DNA from: Anticarsia gemmatalis
Lineage: Eukaryota; Arthropoda; Insecta; Lepidoptera; Erebidae
DNA length: 64,000 nucleotides
Assembly: GCF_050436995.1 (NCBI RefSeq)
Contig: NC_134775.1
Location: forward strand, 9,805,170-9,869,169
Direction: 5' to 3'
Shown piece after piece: positions 30,053 to 41,560 of the stretch; position 1 is the first letter of the stretch, and each line of letters begins with the position of its first letter. A model generated the notes under the pieces. It saw only the letters and a list, made by a program, of their open reading frames with translations, did not search any database and was not told the DNA's origin. A program made the translations under genes and the position numbers.

Positions 30053-30270
30053 TTTTCGGGGGAGTTGTAGTGTAACATGATATGTATTTAGCAATAATTT
30101 AAAATACACGTGAATTAATATTGCACTGTTTGCAACTTATACTTAAGTACTGCGTAATTAGCATAGTGTTGTAATTTGTATTAATTAGATTATTGGTAAT
30201 TCAATAAATGACTCTCAACGAGTAAGACATGTTTTTATTAAAACACCCGAATATACCATCAATTATTACA
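30053..30270 (+). repeat. Purine tract and 3' LTR of gypsy A
   Basis: A purine-rich run (GGGGGAG at about 30058-30064) precedes the 3' LTR at 30066-30270, as expected for plus-strand priming. TTAC at 30271-30274 completes the target duplication. Confidence 0.9.
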
Positions 30271-30314
30271 TTACAAACACAACTGCACTTCGAAAACAAC
30301 AATAACAAATATAA

Positions 30315-30595
30315 AGTTATGGTAACACCCACACCTTCAGCCTTAGATTAAGTTTAGAATATAGTTTATGCTTAACCAGCAGAATGCTGACAATTCTTAG
30401 AAGTAAGATAAGCCACATCACATCCGTTGGGCCCCAACGGATGTGATGTGTCCTGAGGGTCTAACGCTCGTAAACAAGACAGAATTAAAACAGCCTCCGA
30501 ATCAGCTACACATATATCTTGTTTTTAATTTCTCACATTATTTTAATTAAATTAGTTTTTTTTAAAAATTGTTTCCCCGCTCCGGAAACAAGAGT
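30315..30595 (+). repeat. 5' LTR of errantivirus B, with a 17-bp perfect hairpin
   Basis: 281 bp. Arms 30414-30430 and 30434-30450 (CACATCACATCCGTTGG and complement) form a perfect stem with a GCC loop. The 3' LTR lacks the left arm. The last T overlaps the primer binding site that begins at 30595. Confidence 0.88.
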
Positions 30596-31229
30596 GGCGC
30601 AGCCGGTAGGATTTCACTCAGTTATCATAGATTTTCCGCGGTAAACTCTAAATCGTCGCGCCGCGTGAATTTCGACGACGAGTGGAATCCGACGAATCAA
30701 ACAAATAACTCTTGGTACGTGAGCTCGAGTAAGAAACACCCGGTATGGGAGTCGCAGTCGGTTGGTGAGTGAATTTTTTCGCCAGTCCTTGTTCCGCTAT
30801 CCTCCTTTATCCTATATTAATATAATTACATTATTTTGAGATCGAAACTCTCTCATTATAACGTGTCCAATTGTTTATGTTATAAGTTCCATTGTTCTTA
30901 TCTCTGTGCTATAAATAGAATATACAGAGTAGTTAAAAGTCAGAGAATACAAATCTTTTCTGATATAACTATAAAATGTGTTTTAAATGTCTCTTAAATA
31001 TGTTTTAATTGTGTTTTAAATGTGTCTTTTTAAAGTATAAAGTAACGTGTATGAGATTCTACACATATTTTATATAATAATATAAATTTTATACATACAT
31101 ATAATATTAAAATCAATTTAAAACTCTTAGCAATTACATTTTGCTTTATACTATTTTTCACTTAGATTTATTTTTTCGAATTGTTTTATTTTTTCGAATT
31201 TTTCGTACAAGGCACCTCAACCGTTTGGC

Positions 31230-31672
31230 TATAGACCACTTGTGCAGCAAAAGTTTGGCTATAGACCTCCACAACCTCAACAATTTGGCTATAGACCTTC
31301 ACAACCTCAACCGTTTGGCTATAGGCATCCTCAACCTCAGCCATTTGGATATAAACCACCACAACAGTTTGGTTACAAACCCCCTACTAATTTTAATGTT
31401 CCTCAACAACAAAAACCGCAATTGCAAAACACAGACGTTTCCATGCGTACAGCACAGCCTAAATCAAATGTGCCACAAGGTTTCAAATTTAATGAATTAT
31501 GTACCGAAAATTATGAGCCTTATTACGAAGAGTATTACCCTAATTATGATGATGAATATAACTATGACTTAAATTATTATGACGAAACTATTGATTGCGA
31601 ACAGCAAATGGAAACTGAAATTCAAGATGAAAATTTTCAGGAAATAGCCTCGAACAACAAGAAATCTTAGAA
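31230..31672 (+). pseudogene. gag: Gag C-terminus of errantivirus B with FGYRPPQP repeats
   Basis: Frame 31242-31670 begins with six or so units of about 10 residues (FGYRPPQPQQ-like), each starting from the codons TTTGGCTATAG, then a Gln/Asn-rich stretch, NTDVSMRTA and a Tyr/Asp/Glu-rich acidic tail. Errantivirus D shares NTDVSMRTA in its gag, which fixes the identity. The capsid part of gag is missing between the leader (30600) and here; 30773-31200 is AT-rich noncoding sequence. Confidence 0.75.
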
Positions 31673-32707
31673 CTAAATTTTGATTCTAATTTAAAATTAC
31701 CTTATATTTACATAGAAGAAATAGACGCGAAAATGATGATAGACACGGGTAGTATGCGCTCTTTTATTAGTCCTAGGAAAGCGTACGAATATTTCAGTGA
31801 CTATATTATTATAAGCAAAGAAAATTTCCACGTAGTCAGTACACATGCTACTAGTGCCCATGACGAAGTTATTGAAATACCACTTTTACCTACTTTTGTT
31901 AGTAACGACTGGCATAAGTTCTTTGTATACGATGTCGATATAAGATATGACGGACTTATTGGTAATGATCTATTACAACAATTAGGCGCTGTTATTGATC
32001 TGAAAGAACAAACCTTACGAACTAATTCTACTAGTATTCCAATTATTAATAATTATTTAAATTATAAAATTAATATACAACCACGTTCAGAACAACGTGT
32101 CAAACTACCAGTAGACCAATATTCAGGTGACGCTATTCTTGACTATCATGACTTTCAAAATGGACTACGAATGCCAAGCGCAATAGTAAATTGTAATCAC
32201 GGATATGCATTTACAGTCATACAAAATACTTTAGACTGTCCAAGACAATTGACTATTACACGACCTTTTTCAGTGACACCATACAATAACTCTGAATGTA
32301 ATACTAATTTTACTGCAAGCGACTCTACCATAGAAATAGACAAATTACTCGAGGAAAATTTAAATAAATTAAGACTCGACCACGCTAACGACGAAGAACG
32401 TAACAAAATATATGCACTTTGTAAAGAATACAAAGATATATTTTACTGTGAACAAATTCCTTTGACATTTACAAATCAGGTAAAACATAATATACGTACA
32501 AAGAATGAAGACCCCATATACATTAAACCTTACAGACAGGCACCTTTCGTTCAAAATGAAATTAGTAATCAGGTAGAAAAATTATTACATGACAATGTCA
32601 TACAAGAATCGCATTCCCCATGGAGTGCTCCAGTTCACCTAGTCCCAAAAAAAAAGATGCATCTGGCGAAATTAAATACAGAATGGTTATTGACTACAGA
32701 CGACTGA
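31673..32707 (+). pseudogene. pol: Errantivirus B protease and start of RT
   Basis: The protease active site reads MMIDTGSMRSFIS near 31735. The frame continues through the linker into the RT fingers (YIKPYRQAPF, SPWSAPVHLVPKKK). It ends at 32707 because of a one-base change in a run of A at 32648-32656; the next RT segment overlaps from 32620 in another frame. Confidence 0.85.
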
Positions 32708-33327
32708 ATGACATTACTATTGACGACAAGTACCCCTTACCCAATATCAACGATCTTTTTGACAAGTTAGGAAAGAGTGTTTACTTTACAACGCTAGATC
32801 TAGCAAGTGGATACCACCAAATAGAAGTAGAAGAGAAGGACAGACAGAAGACTGCTTTTACCACGCAAAATGGTCATTTTGAGTTTCTCAGAATGCCATT
32901 TGGACTTAAGACTGCTCCGGCGACTTTCCAACGTACTATGGATAACATACTGCGCGGTTTACAGGGACTGCACTGTATGGTTTACTTGGATGACATTATA
33001 ATTTACGCAAATAGCCTTGACGAAATGATAAACAGTCTTAAAATTGTATTTGACCGACTTAGAGCCACCAACATGAAAATTCAGTTAGACAAATCGGAAT
33101 TTTTGCGCAAGGAAGTACTTTATCTTGGCCATACTATAACTAAAGACGGACTAAGACCCAACAACGACAAAATAGATGCTGTTCTCAATTACCCATTACC
33201 CAAGACTACAACTGAGATAAAAAGCTTTCTCGGCCTCGTAGGTTACTATCGACGTTTTATAAAAGACTGCAAAAATTACTCAACCATTGACCGCCTGCTT
33301 AAAGAAACGAAACAAAATTATTATTGA
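32620..33327 (+). pseudogene. pol: Errantivirus B RT core
   Basis: The 235-residue frame holds the RT palm: YRMVIDYRRLN, TTLDLASGYHQIEV, FGLKTAPATFQR and the catalytic YLDDIIIYA. It continues to the thumb (LGLVGYYRRFI) and stops at TGA 33325-33327 after a deletion at the junction with RNase H. Confidence 0.88.
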
Positions 33328-33379
33328 CCAAAGATACATAGACGCATATAATCAATGCAAGGAACTTCTGACATGACAA

Positions 33380-34222
33380 AAACTTTATTCTGACAACGGA
33401 TTCGTCTAATGTCGCCTTAGGTGCTGTCCTATCGCAAGGACAGATTGGTAGTGACAAGCCCATTGCCTATGCTAGCCGTACTCTCAGTGATACAGAATCA
33501 CGTTACAGCACTATCGAACGTGAACTACTCGCTATCGTTTGGGCAGTGAAACATTTTAGGCCCTACCTATACGGTCGAAAATTTTATATTTACACAGATC
33601 ATCGCCCCTTAGTTTGGCTTCGATCACTCAAAGACCCTAGCAGTAAACTTTCTCGATGGCGATTACGCTTACAAGATTACGATTTCGAATTGATCTACAA
33701 GAATGGTAAACAAAATACAAATGCAGATGCTCTCTCCAGAATCAAACTTAATGCGTTATCCTCAGACGACGAAAATCAGTCTATGGCAGTTAATGTTGAT
33801 GAAAAGGAAGATAATAATTTAAAAGAATACGTTAAAAGTGTAGTTGAAGACATAGAAAAGCTAAGTGGAAATAAACCGGAAAGAAAAAGTTCATCAACGA
33901 TAACAATATCTGTATATCTTCTTCTAGTCGAACTGCGTCATGTAGTAGTCCTATAGAATTTTCTAAAAATATTAGAGACAGTAACCAAAATACTAATGAT
34001 TATCCGATGCGATCAGTATCCAGTAAATCAGACGGAACTATTCATTCAGCCGTAGAGTTAGAATCAACTGGAATACCTATATTACATGAAGCAATAGACA
34101 CCAAGCCCAATCAAATATTAATATTTTCATGGCTTAAAAATCAGATACATGTAAACAATTTATCACGTGAAAAACAAAAGATATTAGAAGTTTTCCATCT
34201 AAAAATAATCCCGAATTGGTAA
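33380..34222 (+). pseudogene. pol: Errantivirus B RNase H and linker, in several frames
   Basis: RNase H pieces include [16 protein letters not shown] (near 33395), [39 protein letters not shown] and NADALSR. The frame from 33546 ends at 33956; a further frame 34007-34222 is the linker to integrase. At least two shifts lie between these segments. Confidence 0.8.
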
Positions 34223-35142
34223 AGGAATTTCTAAAGCAATACATTCAACCAAAACTTAAAGACTTTATTTACTTTGAGGAAGATGAACATCGTAAATTAT
34301 TTAGTAATATAATAATCGATTTATTCAAAAAAGGGAAAGTTAATTTTTATGAATGTACGGAAAGGGTTATTTTTATAGAAGACGAGAAAGAACAGAAGGC
34401 ATTAATTTTGAAACATCACGAAGGAAAGTCTTGCCACCGTGGTATAAAAGAAACGTTACTTAGATTGCGTAGAAATTATTATTGGGATAGAATGCAGGAA
34501 ACCGTAACAGCCGTAATAAATAGTTGTGAAGCATGTCAAAAAACAAAATATGATAGAAAACCTATAAAACCTTTTTTACAATTAACGCAAACCCAGGACG
34601 CGCCATTTCAAGAATTATTCATAGATCTGTTTAGTATTGAAGGTAAAACTTATTTAACTATCATTGACGCATTCAGTAAATTGGGTCAAGCAATCGAAAC
34701 TCAGGGAAAATCAACTCCTGAAGTAACGAGAGCACTTATGAAATATTTTTCTTATTACGGTACTCCAAAAAAGATAAGCTCTGATCCCGGTACTGAATTT
34801 AATAATGAACTTATTAAAGAATTTTTGAATTTACACAAAATAGAATTTCATATTGGAACACCAAACAACCCTAATTCGATGGGCCTTATCGAGAGGTTCC
34901 ATTCTACTTTAATTGAAATATACAGATTGGCTAAATATGAGAAACGATGTACTGACGCGGCCTCGGTTATGACCTATTCTGTTTTGGCATATAATCATAC
35001 TATTCATTCTGTTACTGAGCTTACTTCATTCGAAGTTGTCTTCGGGCACACTGACTCAACTAGCCCTTTTAGCATAGAATTAGATAAGCGTTACTTCCAA
35101 AAATAGTAAAAGATCATGCAAAAAGAATAACAACTTTATAAT
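34216..35142 (+). pseudogene. pol: Errantivirus B integrase core, interrupted by a hAT-like insertion
   Basis: The zinc finger (HHEGKSCHRGI...CEACQKTK), IDLFSIEGKTYLTIIDAFSK (first Asp), SSDPGTEFN (second Asp) and GLIERFHSTL (Glu) are present. A shift after KRYFQK (near 35100) and the insertion at 35151 end it. The tail resumes at 37060. Confidence 0.85.
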
Positions 35143-35150
35143 ATGAACAC

Positions 35151-37059
35151 TAGGGTGGTCCACCGATATAGGGGAAAATTTTTTTTTTCAAATAGAAGTT
35201 TCGCCACCCTCCCATTTTGTTACACCAATCATACTTATTATATATTTAAAAAATCAGCTTTCTATCTTATGTAATAGTGGATGCTCAACGGCGATGAAAA
35301 TATTAAAATTTTAGTAAAATATTCAAAAAGGGTATGTGCAAAAATTTCACTACAGGTACATCAAAGTAAGACTTTTTATTGTAATAAGTAGTTAAAAGGC
35401 ACATAAAATGAATGATCAAAGCAAAAACTAATTTATGTTATTGTAAAAACTTTTATGATCAATCTAAAACTGAGTTAGTTAACTCCTTTTTAGAAGTTTC
35501 AGTAGACACAAGTTGCATGTTTTTTTTCAACTAAATGTAATAATATATTGTTTTTCTTCCTCGTCCTTAGTGAGCAAGCTATTGTAGTCTTCAAATAGTT
35601 TCACACCCCCTTCCGCAGCCTCTTTAATAACAAGCAATTATGCAACTTTTGCTTTAAAGATAATCAGCATTTTCATTCCAAACCTCAGATGGTAATTGCA
35701 AGAAAAAGTCCTTAAATCTAGTAGAAAATCTGTTTTTAGCGAACTTTCCGACGCAAAAGTATATAATGTGTATCAAATGACAGTTAACGACTGCCACCTC
35801 GTTCTGGACGAGAACTACGATCAGCATTCATTTGATGAACTGTGGCCATTTTCTCGCCACAAAAAAGCTTGTCGGAAAACAGAGCAAAGATAATAAGTTC
35901 GTCTGGCAAATACCACAGGTGACGCTTTAAGACCTTCCTTGCAGCTTTACTTATTTCAAAATCAATGGCATCGTACAATTATAACTTCTTTTAAAGTAAC
36001 AAGTCATTTCTTGGTGCATCTGTTTTTAAAGGCGTTTCAATACAAGTCTTGGTGTGTTTATGAGCACCAAAACTAATTAATCGAGCTATTAGCTGTTCTT
36101 AACTTTTAATTACTTAGATTATTCTTTTAAGGAATTATTTGTACAATAACTGTCTGTGTAAATAATGCCTGAAAAGAAAAAAAATCATAGCATAACTCAA
36201 TTTAGACATCCATCGAGCGTGGTGTATTGGACCTGGGGCCAGCCAATGAATTTAGAAGGTGGTTTGTTCAAACGATTATAGTGAGTTCAATTAACTCCTT
36301 GTAGTAATCGCTAACTTGTTTTTCCCCAGCTTTTACGATGGTAAGAGTCTCAAGTGTGTTCAGGGCGAAATTTTCCGTATCCGAATTATCAATCAGACTA
36401 TCATACTGCTTTTTCGAAAAAGTCTCCCATGTATCACTGAATCTCTTGAATAGTGGTATTTGAGGAGAGCTTGACTGACTAAAGCACAGTGATTATGACT
36501 ATAATTATGAAGATTTTTAATAAATTTCTCTATGCAATGGTCTAATTGTCTTGTCGAAATTCCCGATTTTTTCCATATTTCCACCACATTTTCAATAAGA
36601 CCGCGCGCAGAATTTATCAAATTTATATGTTCAATAATTAAGTGGTGATGAAGAAGCAAAACTTGCCGAAGAGTAAGATGTTGATTGAGCCTTGATAAGG
36701 GTTCCACATCTCAACAACCCAAAAGAAAAATATCGTGGTTTTGTCGAGTTATTGAACATATTTTGTCCCTATTTTATGTAACAAAACACTTTTTTTAAAT
36801 ATATTTTTTAGTTTTAAACACTTAAACAGTCATATATATATAATGAATTAGCTTAGTTTAATACCCAAAAAATACCTATAACAGTGAAAGAAAAATTTGC
36901 ACTTTTCACAAAAAAATCTAAAATATAACTGCTTTGAGCACCCACTTCCACTAAAGCTACCTTGTTCAAATTTTGCAACGTTATTATTTCAAATACGTGT
37001 AACAAATTAAGCCCATGGCGAAAGTGATAACTAAAAAAAAATTTTTTTGGACCACCCTA
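35151..37059 (-). mobile_element. hAT-like nonautonomous element in errantivirus B
   Basis: 1909 bp, ends TAGGGTGGTCCA (left) and its complement (right), flanked by an 8-bp duplication ATGAACAC (35143-35150, 37060-37067). An 8-bp duplication and TAGGG ends suit the hAT group. Removing it restores the integrase reading order. Internal coding is weak: one 104-residue minus frame (36393-36707) and no recognisable transposase catalytic domain. Confidence 0.85.
36393..36707 (-). pseudogene. Remnant helical ORF inside the hAT-like element
   Basis: A 104-residue frame containing IENVVEIWKKSGIST and KFIKNLHNYS. The pattern resembles short helical proteins in arthropod repeats, but I cannot name it. 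It has no identifiable catalytic motif. Confidence 0.35.
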
Positions 37060-37373
37060 ATGAACACTTAGCGGAAAAAATGGTTACTATTAAAGAAAAT
37101 AATAGAGCTAGGAAAGGTGGTGAAGGCGATGTAAAGTTTAAAGAAGGCGATACTATTTTCGGTAAAGATGTAAATAAACGTAAAAGTAAGGACAAACCGC
37201 GATATACGAAAGCTAAGGTCACAGGTGAAGCAGAGAGAAACGTTTTACCCATAAAAATAGGTGATAGAGATACTAAAATTCCTATTAAAAATATAAAACG
37301 CCCTCCACAGGTGCGTCGTGTTACTGATGACAGTGACAATGCCGTCGCTGGCCCTTCATCTTCAAACCCTTGA
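37060..37373 (+). pseudogene. pol: Errantivirus B integrase C-terminal tail
   Basis: A highly basic frame (KFKEGDTIFGKDVNKRKSKDK, IPIKNIKRPPQVRR) that follows the hAT-like insertion and overlaps the start of env by about 55 bases, as is usual in errantiviruses. Confidence 0.75.
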
Positions 37374-39037
37374 AGGAAATCCAGGAATACTGCCGGTGAA
37401 ACAAGGCCAAGCATATTTCCAAACCGATCATTGGACTATTGTAAAAGCTATCAATCTTGAACAGATTTATAGAGATTTACATTATATATCTACAAACTAT
37501 CAAAAACTTTGTAATTTAATCGATTGGAATGCATCATATTCACAGGAAATCCTTAGTATAAAATTACATACAGAGTCTATACGCGATATAACTATGGAAA
37601 AGTATCAGCAACTTGTACCATCTAAACGCTTTAAGCGTGGCCTAAATAATCCATTGGGTTCTATTATAAAAATGATACCATGATGATGCTCTACAATATG
37701 ATAAACTTATTTCAAAACTAAATCACAATCAAATCATTATATCTAAAAAGTTAACTCTGGTCTCTAAAATGTTTGATAGCTTTATAAATATCACAGAAAC
37801 AGTTGAACAGAATACAGTTAATTTTCATAACAGATTGACTAAAATTGAAGTACTAATTAAAGATTTAACTGTCCAACAAAATAATTGGAATTTTCTAACT
37901 TATATAATTGGGTTATTCAATGTTTTTATGAGTAGCTTTCGTACAATATTTATTAGATTAAGTGAAATTGAAACTGCACTAGCACTAAGCAGGATATCCA
38001 TTTTACATCAATCAATTGTAAACTCTTCAGAACTTTTATATCATTTAAAATTAATATCTGAATCTGAGAGTCTAGTATATTATCCCAATGAATCAAACTT
38101 GTTAAAGATAGAAGAGATTATAACTGTCAAAACTTTTATGAAAAATAATCAAATAACATTTATAATGGAGATCCCACTTACTGATAATGCTACTTATAAT
38201 TATTATAAAATATATTCCTTACCAATATTCCATGAATCTGATAATAAAACCCTTACTATCTTCCCAAAATACCCCTACCTATTGGCGAAAGAAAGTACAT
38301 ACTTACCAATCGTAATACCGTGCCGATCATTCTCTGCTGGCAGCCGCTTCCTGTGCACTGCAGAAAATCGAGTTCCTTACTATGAACTTACCTGTATTGA
38401 GCAGCTTATGAATTTTGAAGATGACCTTTCTCGCTGCAAGCAACACCCAATCCAAATTGAAGAGGTCAGGGTCCAGCAAGTTTCCGTTGACAATTGGATT
38501 TTGTACAGTAGACTGAGGACTACGCTAGCAAAACATTGCAACAATGTGGTTAGCAAGCAGCTCGTATTTGGTACTTACCTTATGACCATTGACGAATCCT
38601 GTGAATTGGAGATCCGTGGCATTCACATCCACCATCGCATCCTCGTAGAAACAGAAAGAGTGGAAAGAATTCCAATCATCACCTTACCCCAGTTACGAGC
38701 GAACGCGACTCTATCCAGTACACGTGCACTTAACATGAAAGACGTAAGCTTGGATGAAGTTAAATATATGGCGTACTCATTAAAACATAGTGAAGTGATT
38801 GAAAGTGTTTTTGATGAAAATAAAAGTAGCTTCAGTGCGTCTTTAGTGTACGTAACTTTAGGTTTAGTCATATTAAGTATTTTTGTGTTTTCCCTTTATG
38901 TGTTTCGGCTCAAATTGTTGAAATATACGTGTTATAAGAAAAATTATCGGAACCAATCTCAAATCGATTCTCCCGATAATTTTCCTCTTAAGGTCGGAGG
39001 AGTTATGGTAACACCCACACCTTCAGCCTTAGATTAA
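37318..39037 (+). pseudogene. env: Errantivirus B envelope (F-type), one frameshift
   Basis: The N-terminal segment (37318-37683) contains a furin-type site RFKRG (residues 104-108) followed by a short fusion-peptide-like start. A small deletion near 37675-37682 breaks the frame. The second segment (about 37690-39037) has helical heptads, Cys-containing ectodomain and a transmembrane segment (VYVTLGLVILSIFVFSLYVF, near 38850-38910), then a short tail. The stop at 39035-39037 lies inside the 3' LTR, which starts at 39001. The layout matches baculovirus-F-like env of lepidopteran errantiviruses such as TED. Confidence 0.82.
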
Positions 39038-39265
39038 GTTTAGAATATAGTTCATGCTTAGCCAGCAGAATGCTGACAATTCTTAGAAGTAAGATAAGCC
39101 GGGCCCAACGGATGTGTCTCTCCTGAGGGTCTAACGCTCGTAAACAACCTAGAATTAAAACAGCCTCCGAATCGGCTACACATATGTCTTTGTTTTAATT
39201 TCTCACATTATTTTAATTAAATTAGTTTTTAAAAAAAAATGTTTCCCCGCTCCGGAAACAAGAGT
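39001..39265 (+). repeat. 3' LTR of errantivirus B
   Basis: 265 bp, preceded by the purine tract GTCGGAGG. It matches the 5' LTR except for point changes, loss of the left hairpin arm and small indels. ATAA follows. Confidence 0.9.
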
Positions 39266-39690
39266 ATAATAACAATAAAAACACTAACGACACAATACGG
39301 AACAGAAACAAGTAATAATAAACAACAGTTCACACACGACACGACGAACACGACCGCCGCTGCTGTCCAGAGCAAACGTGTATTTGGTTCGAGTAAGATT
39401 CTCCTAAGTAGTGCTCCTCAATCCTGATATCTCGGGTACAACAAATAATGGCTATTGTGGTGTGAACATTACGGTGTGGCTTGTGACTTTAACAACCAGT
39501 TTGAGTGACAAGAACGGCGCGCGGCGCGCGTAGCGACGCAGGACTAGTGCGGTCGCTATTGCCTACTTACTCGCACAGCGGGTCTGCGTTCAAACAATAC
39601 CAAGCGACTGATCGCGCTGTTTTACTTGTTTACAAAAAACTGCGAGTTTAAAGGGTATAAGTATAAACAATACACACTTATAAACTAACA

Positions 39691-40480
39691 ATGAGTACGA
39701 GGCAAACTCCACCCGGAAGTCCGGGTACCTTAAATCCTTTAACCAAATACTCAAAGGTAGCATCTGAGTATATAACTAGTGGCGGCTCACAACCCGACTT
39801 GTCAAAACTAAGTGAAGAATTGAATGAAGCGCAAATTACGTATCGTAAGCGTAAACAACCGTTTGAGCATGAATGCGCATGCTCCGATAAGATAAAATTA
39901 ATACGAAACGATTTATCAAATGTTTCTTCATTACTGGAAAAGTACATCGGTTCAAACGCACAGTTAATAACACAAATGAACGCAAGTATAGTCGAAGTAA
40001 AAAGTGAATTGGCTGATTTAAAGGTGTCGCACGAACAAACAAAAAAAATCACCACCAACGCAACAGGTATTAGCTTAAAAATTCAAGATATTCAATCTAC
40101 CACGACAAAACTTGCCTCAGAACACAGTAATATAAAGAGTCAGTTAACTCAGTTTGGAACTAAGATTGATATCTTAGTTTCAAACTGAGAATAGTCAAGA
40201 CAAAATTAAGTGTCTGGAAACTGATTTTAAACAATTAAAATTAGACCAGCTACCCTCTCAAAGTCAACCGTACGGAAACGAACAAATATTTAAGGAGTTC
40301 CAAGATCGCAATAAGGGACGAAATATTGTCATCATAAATGGTATATTGGAGCAAAGCGCTACTAACGTACAGGAGAGAATTTCAAAAGACGAATCTGAGG
40401 TAATGCGTATTACAGCATGCATAAGCGAGAACATACCCAGACCAAATAAAATCTATCGTATTGGCAAGTACAATGAATAA
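39691..40480 (+). pseudogene. LINE ORF1, coiled coil and RNA-binding region
   Basis: Frame 39691-40188 (165 residues) starts MSTRQTPPGSPG, has a basic patch (TYRKRKQPFEHEC) and a long coiled coil (KIKLIRNDLSNVSSLLEKY onward). After a shift at about 40185, coding continues with RNKGRNIVIINGI, the kind of RNA-binding motif seen in LINE ORF1 proteins, up to the SINE at 40478. Coding resumes after the SINE near 40766 and decays by 41000. Confidence 0.7.
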
Positions 40481-40765
40481 ATAAATAAATAAATAAATAT
40501 TATTGGACAACTCACACACGGTCATTTGATTCCAAACTAAGCAGAGCTTGTACTATGGTAACCAAATAACTGATAAACATACTTATATACTTCTAAATAC
40601 ATACTTATATAGATACATTAACATCCAGGCTCAGAACAAATACTTGTGCTCATCACACAAAGATTTGTCCTGGGTGGGATTCGAACCCACCACACGCGGC
40701 GCTACGGTTGTTGCGGCGAGGTGACCGCTTAAACACCTGCGCCAAACGTGCAGTGGTTTAAGCGA
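40478..40765 (-). mobile_element. tRNA-derived SINE, copy 1
   Basis: Inverted copy of the family at 51378. On the minus strand it has an A-box-like head (TTTGGCGCAGG) and a perfect B box GGTTCGAATCC, then a noncoding body and an (AAAT)n tail at the left. It splits the LINE ORF1. A clear duplication was not seen. Confidence 0.85.
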
Positions 40766-41059
40766 AAATACGTAAAGTCAAAGTCTGCGACGATTATCCA
40801 GAACCAGCAATGAAGCCGCAATAAAGGAAAGCTGCCAGAAAATATTAAAATCTATTCTGACCTAACACCAGCTCAACAAAAATATATTTCCAGAAAATAA
40901 AAGATGAGTTAACGACTCGAACAAAAAATGGAGAAACAGATCTCACTAGTAAATATGTCAGCGGTGGCTCAACCATTACAAAACAAACTCCAAAAAACTC
41001 CATAGAATAGTAATAGATAAAAACCTAACAAACTCCATAACTTATCAAATTGTTGATGA

Positions 41060-41560
41060 TTACCAACAACTGAAAACTGGAAAATCACGTTTATCTTTTC
41101 TTTACCTAAATGCACGCAGTATACGGAAAAAAGGAAAATTGACGAATTAAAATGTATCATATCATAAGATATTATAATATCATAAGATATATCATAATCA
41201 TAAGATATTATAAAGCTGAAGAGTTTGTTTGTTTGTTTGATTGTTTGTTTGTTTGTTTGTTTGAACGCACTCATCTCGGGAACTACTGGTCCGATTTGAA
41301 AAATTCTTCCAGTGTTAGATAGCCCATTTATCGAGGAAGGCTATAGGCTATCATCACGCTACGACCAATAGGAGCAGAGTAACAGTGAAAAATTTTACAA
41401 AAACGGGGAAAATTATGATTATCTTAAGTGACGCAAGCGAAGTTGCGCGGGTCAGCTAGTGTATCATAAGATCGATACCAACAACTGTACACTGCATTTT
41501 ACTTACAGAAACTTGGATACAAAATGAAAATCAAAGAACAATGGCAAAATCTCATACATC
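41060..41560 (+). pseudogene. LINE endonuclease N-terminus, split
   Basis: SRLSFLYLNARSIRKKGKLDE (41091 on) is the start of an APE-type endonuclease, and TETWIQNENQ follows at about 41510. The Helitron-like copy lies between them. The rest of ORF2 is missing. Confidence 0.65.
41202..41460 (+). mobile_element. Helitron-like repeat, copy 2
   Basis: Same family as 14102-14380, ending GGGTCAGCTAGT. It is flanked by repeated ATCATAAGAT words and sits in a LINE endonuclease. Confidence 0.65.

Larger units (their letters stand above)
24096..30270 (+). mobile_element. Complete Ty3/gypsy retrotransposon 'A' with identical LTRs
   Basis: Two 205-bp LTRs (24096-24300 and 30066-30270), starting TGTAGTG and ending ATTACA, are identical by eye and flanked by a TTAC duplication (24092-24095, 30271-30274). 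Between them are a primer-binding-like site, a small ORF, gag, and pol in an overlapping frame, with no stops. This is the youngest element in the window. No env is present. Confidence 0.95.
30315..39265 (+). mobile_element. Errantivirus-like Ty3 element 'B' with env, decayed and carrying a hAT-like insertion
   Basis: LTRs at 30315-30595 and 39001-39265 start AGTTATGG and end CAAGAGT, flanked by ATAA (30311-30314, 39266-39269). The primer binding site TGGCGCAGCCGG resembles the tRNA-Ser sites of 297/17.6-type elements. Internal order is gag, pol, env. Most of gag is deleted, pol has several shifts, env has one, and a 1.9-kb hAT-like element lies in the integrase tail. The LTRs differ by indels, so the insertion is much older than A. 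Confidence 0.9.
39270..41560 (+). mobile_element. LINE (non-LTR, Jockey/CR1-type) 5' part, interrupted
   Basis: Leader, ORF1 (39691) and the beginning of an APE-type endonuclease are present on the plus strand. A tRNA-derived SINE (40478-40765) splits ORF1 and a Helitron-like copy (41202-41460) splits the endonuclease. RT is not present. The short spacer 30275-30310 and the segment left of gypsy A probably belong to the same leader. Confidence 0.7.

Noticed and set aside
32620..32707. Programmed frameshift in errantivirus B RT
   Set aside because: It lies in the middle of RT at a run of nine A, so it is a homopolymer slip in a decayed copy.
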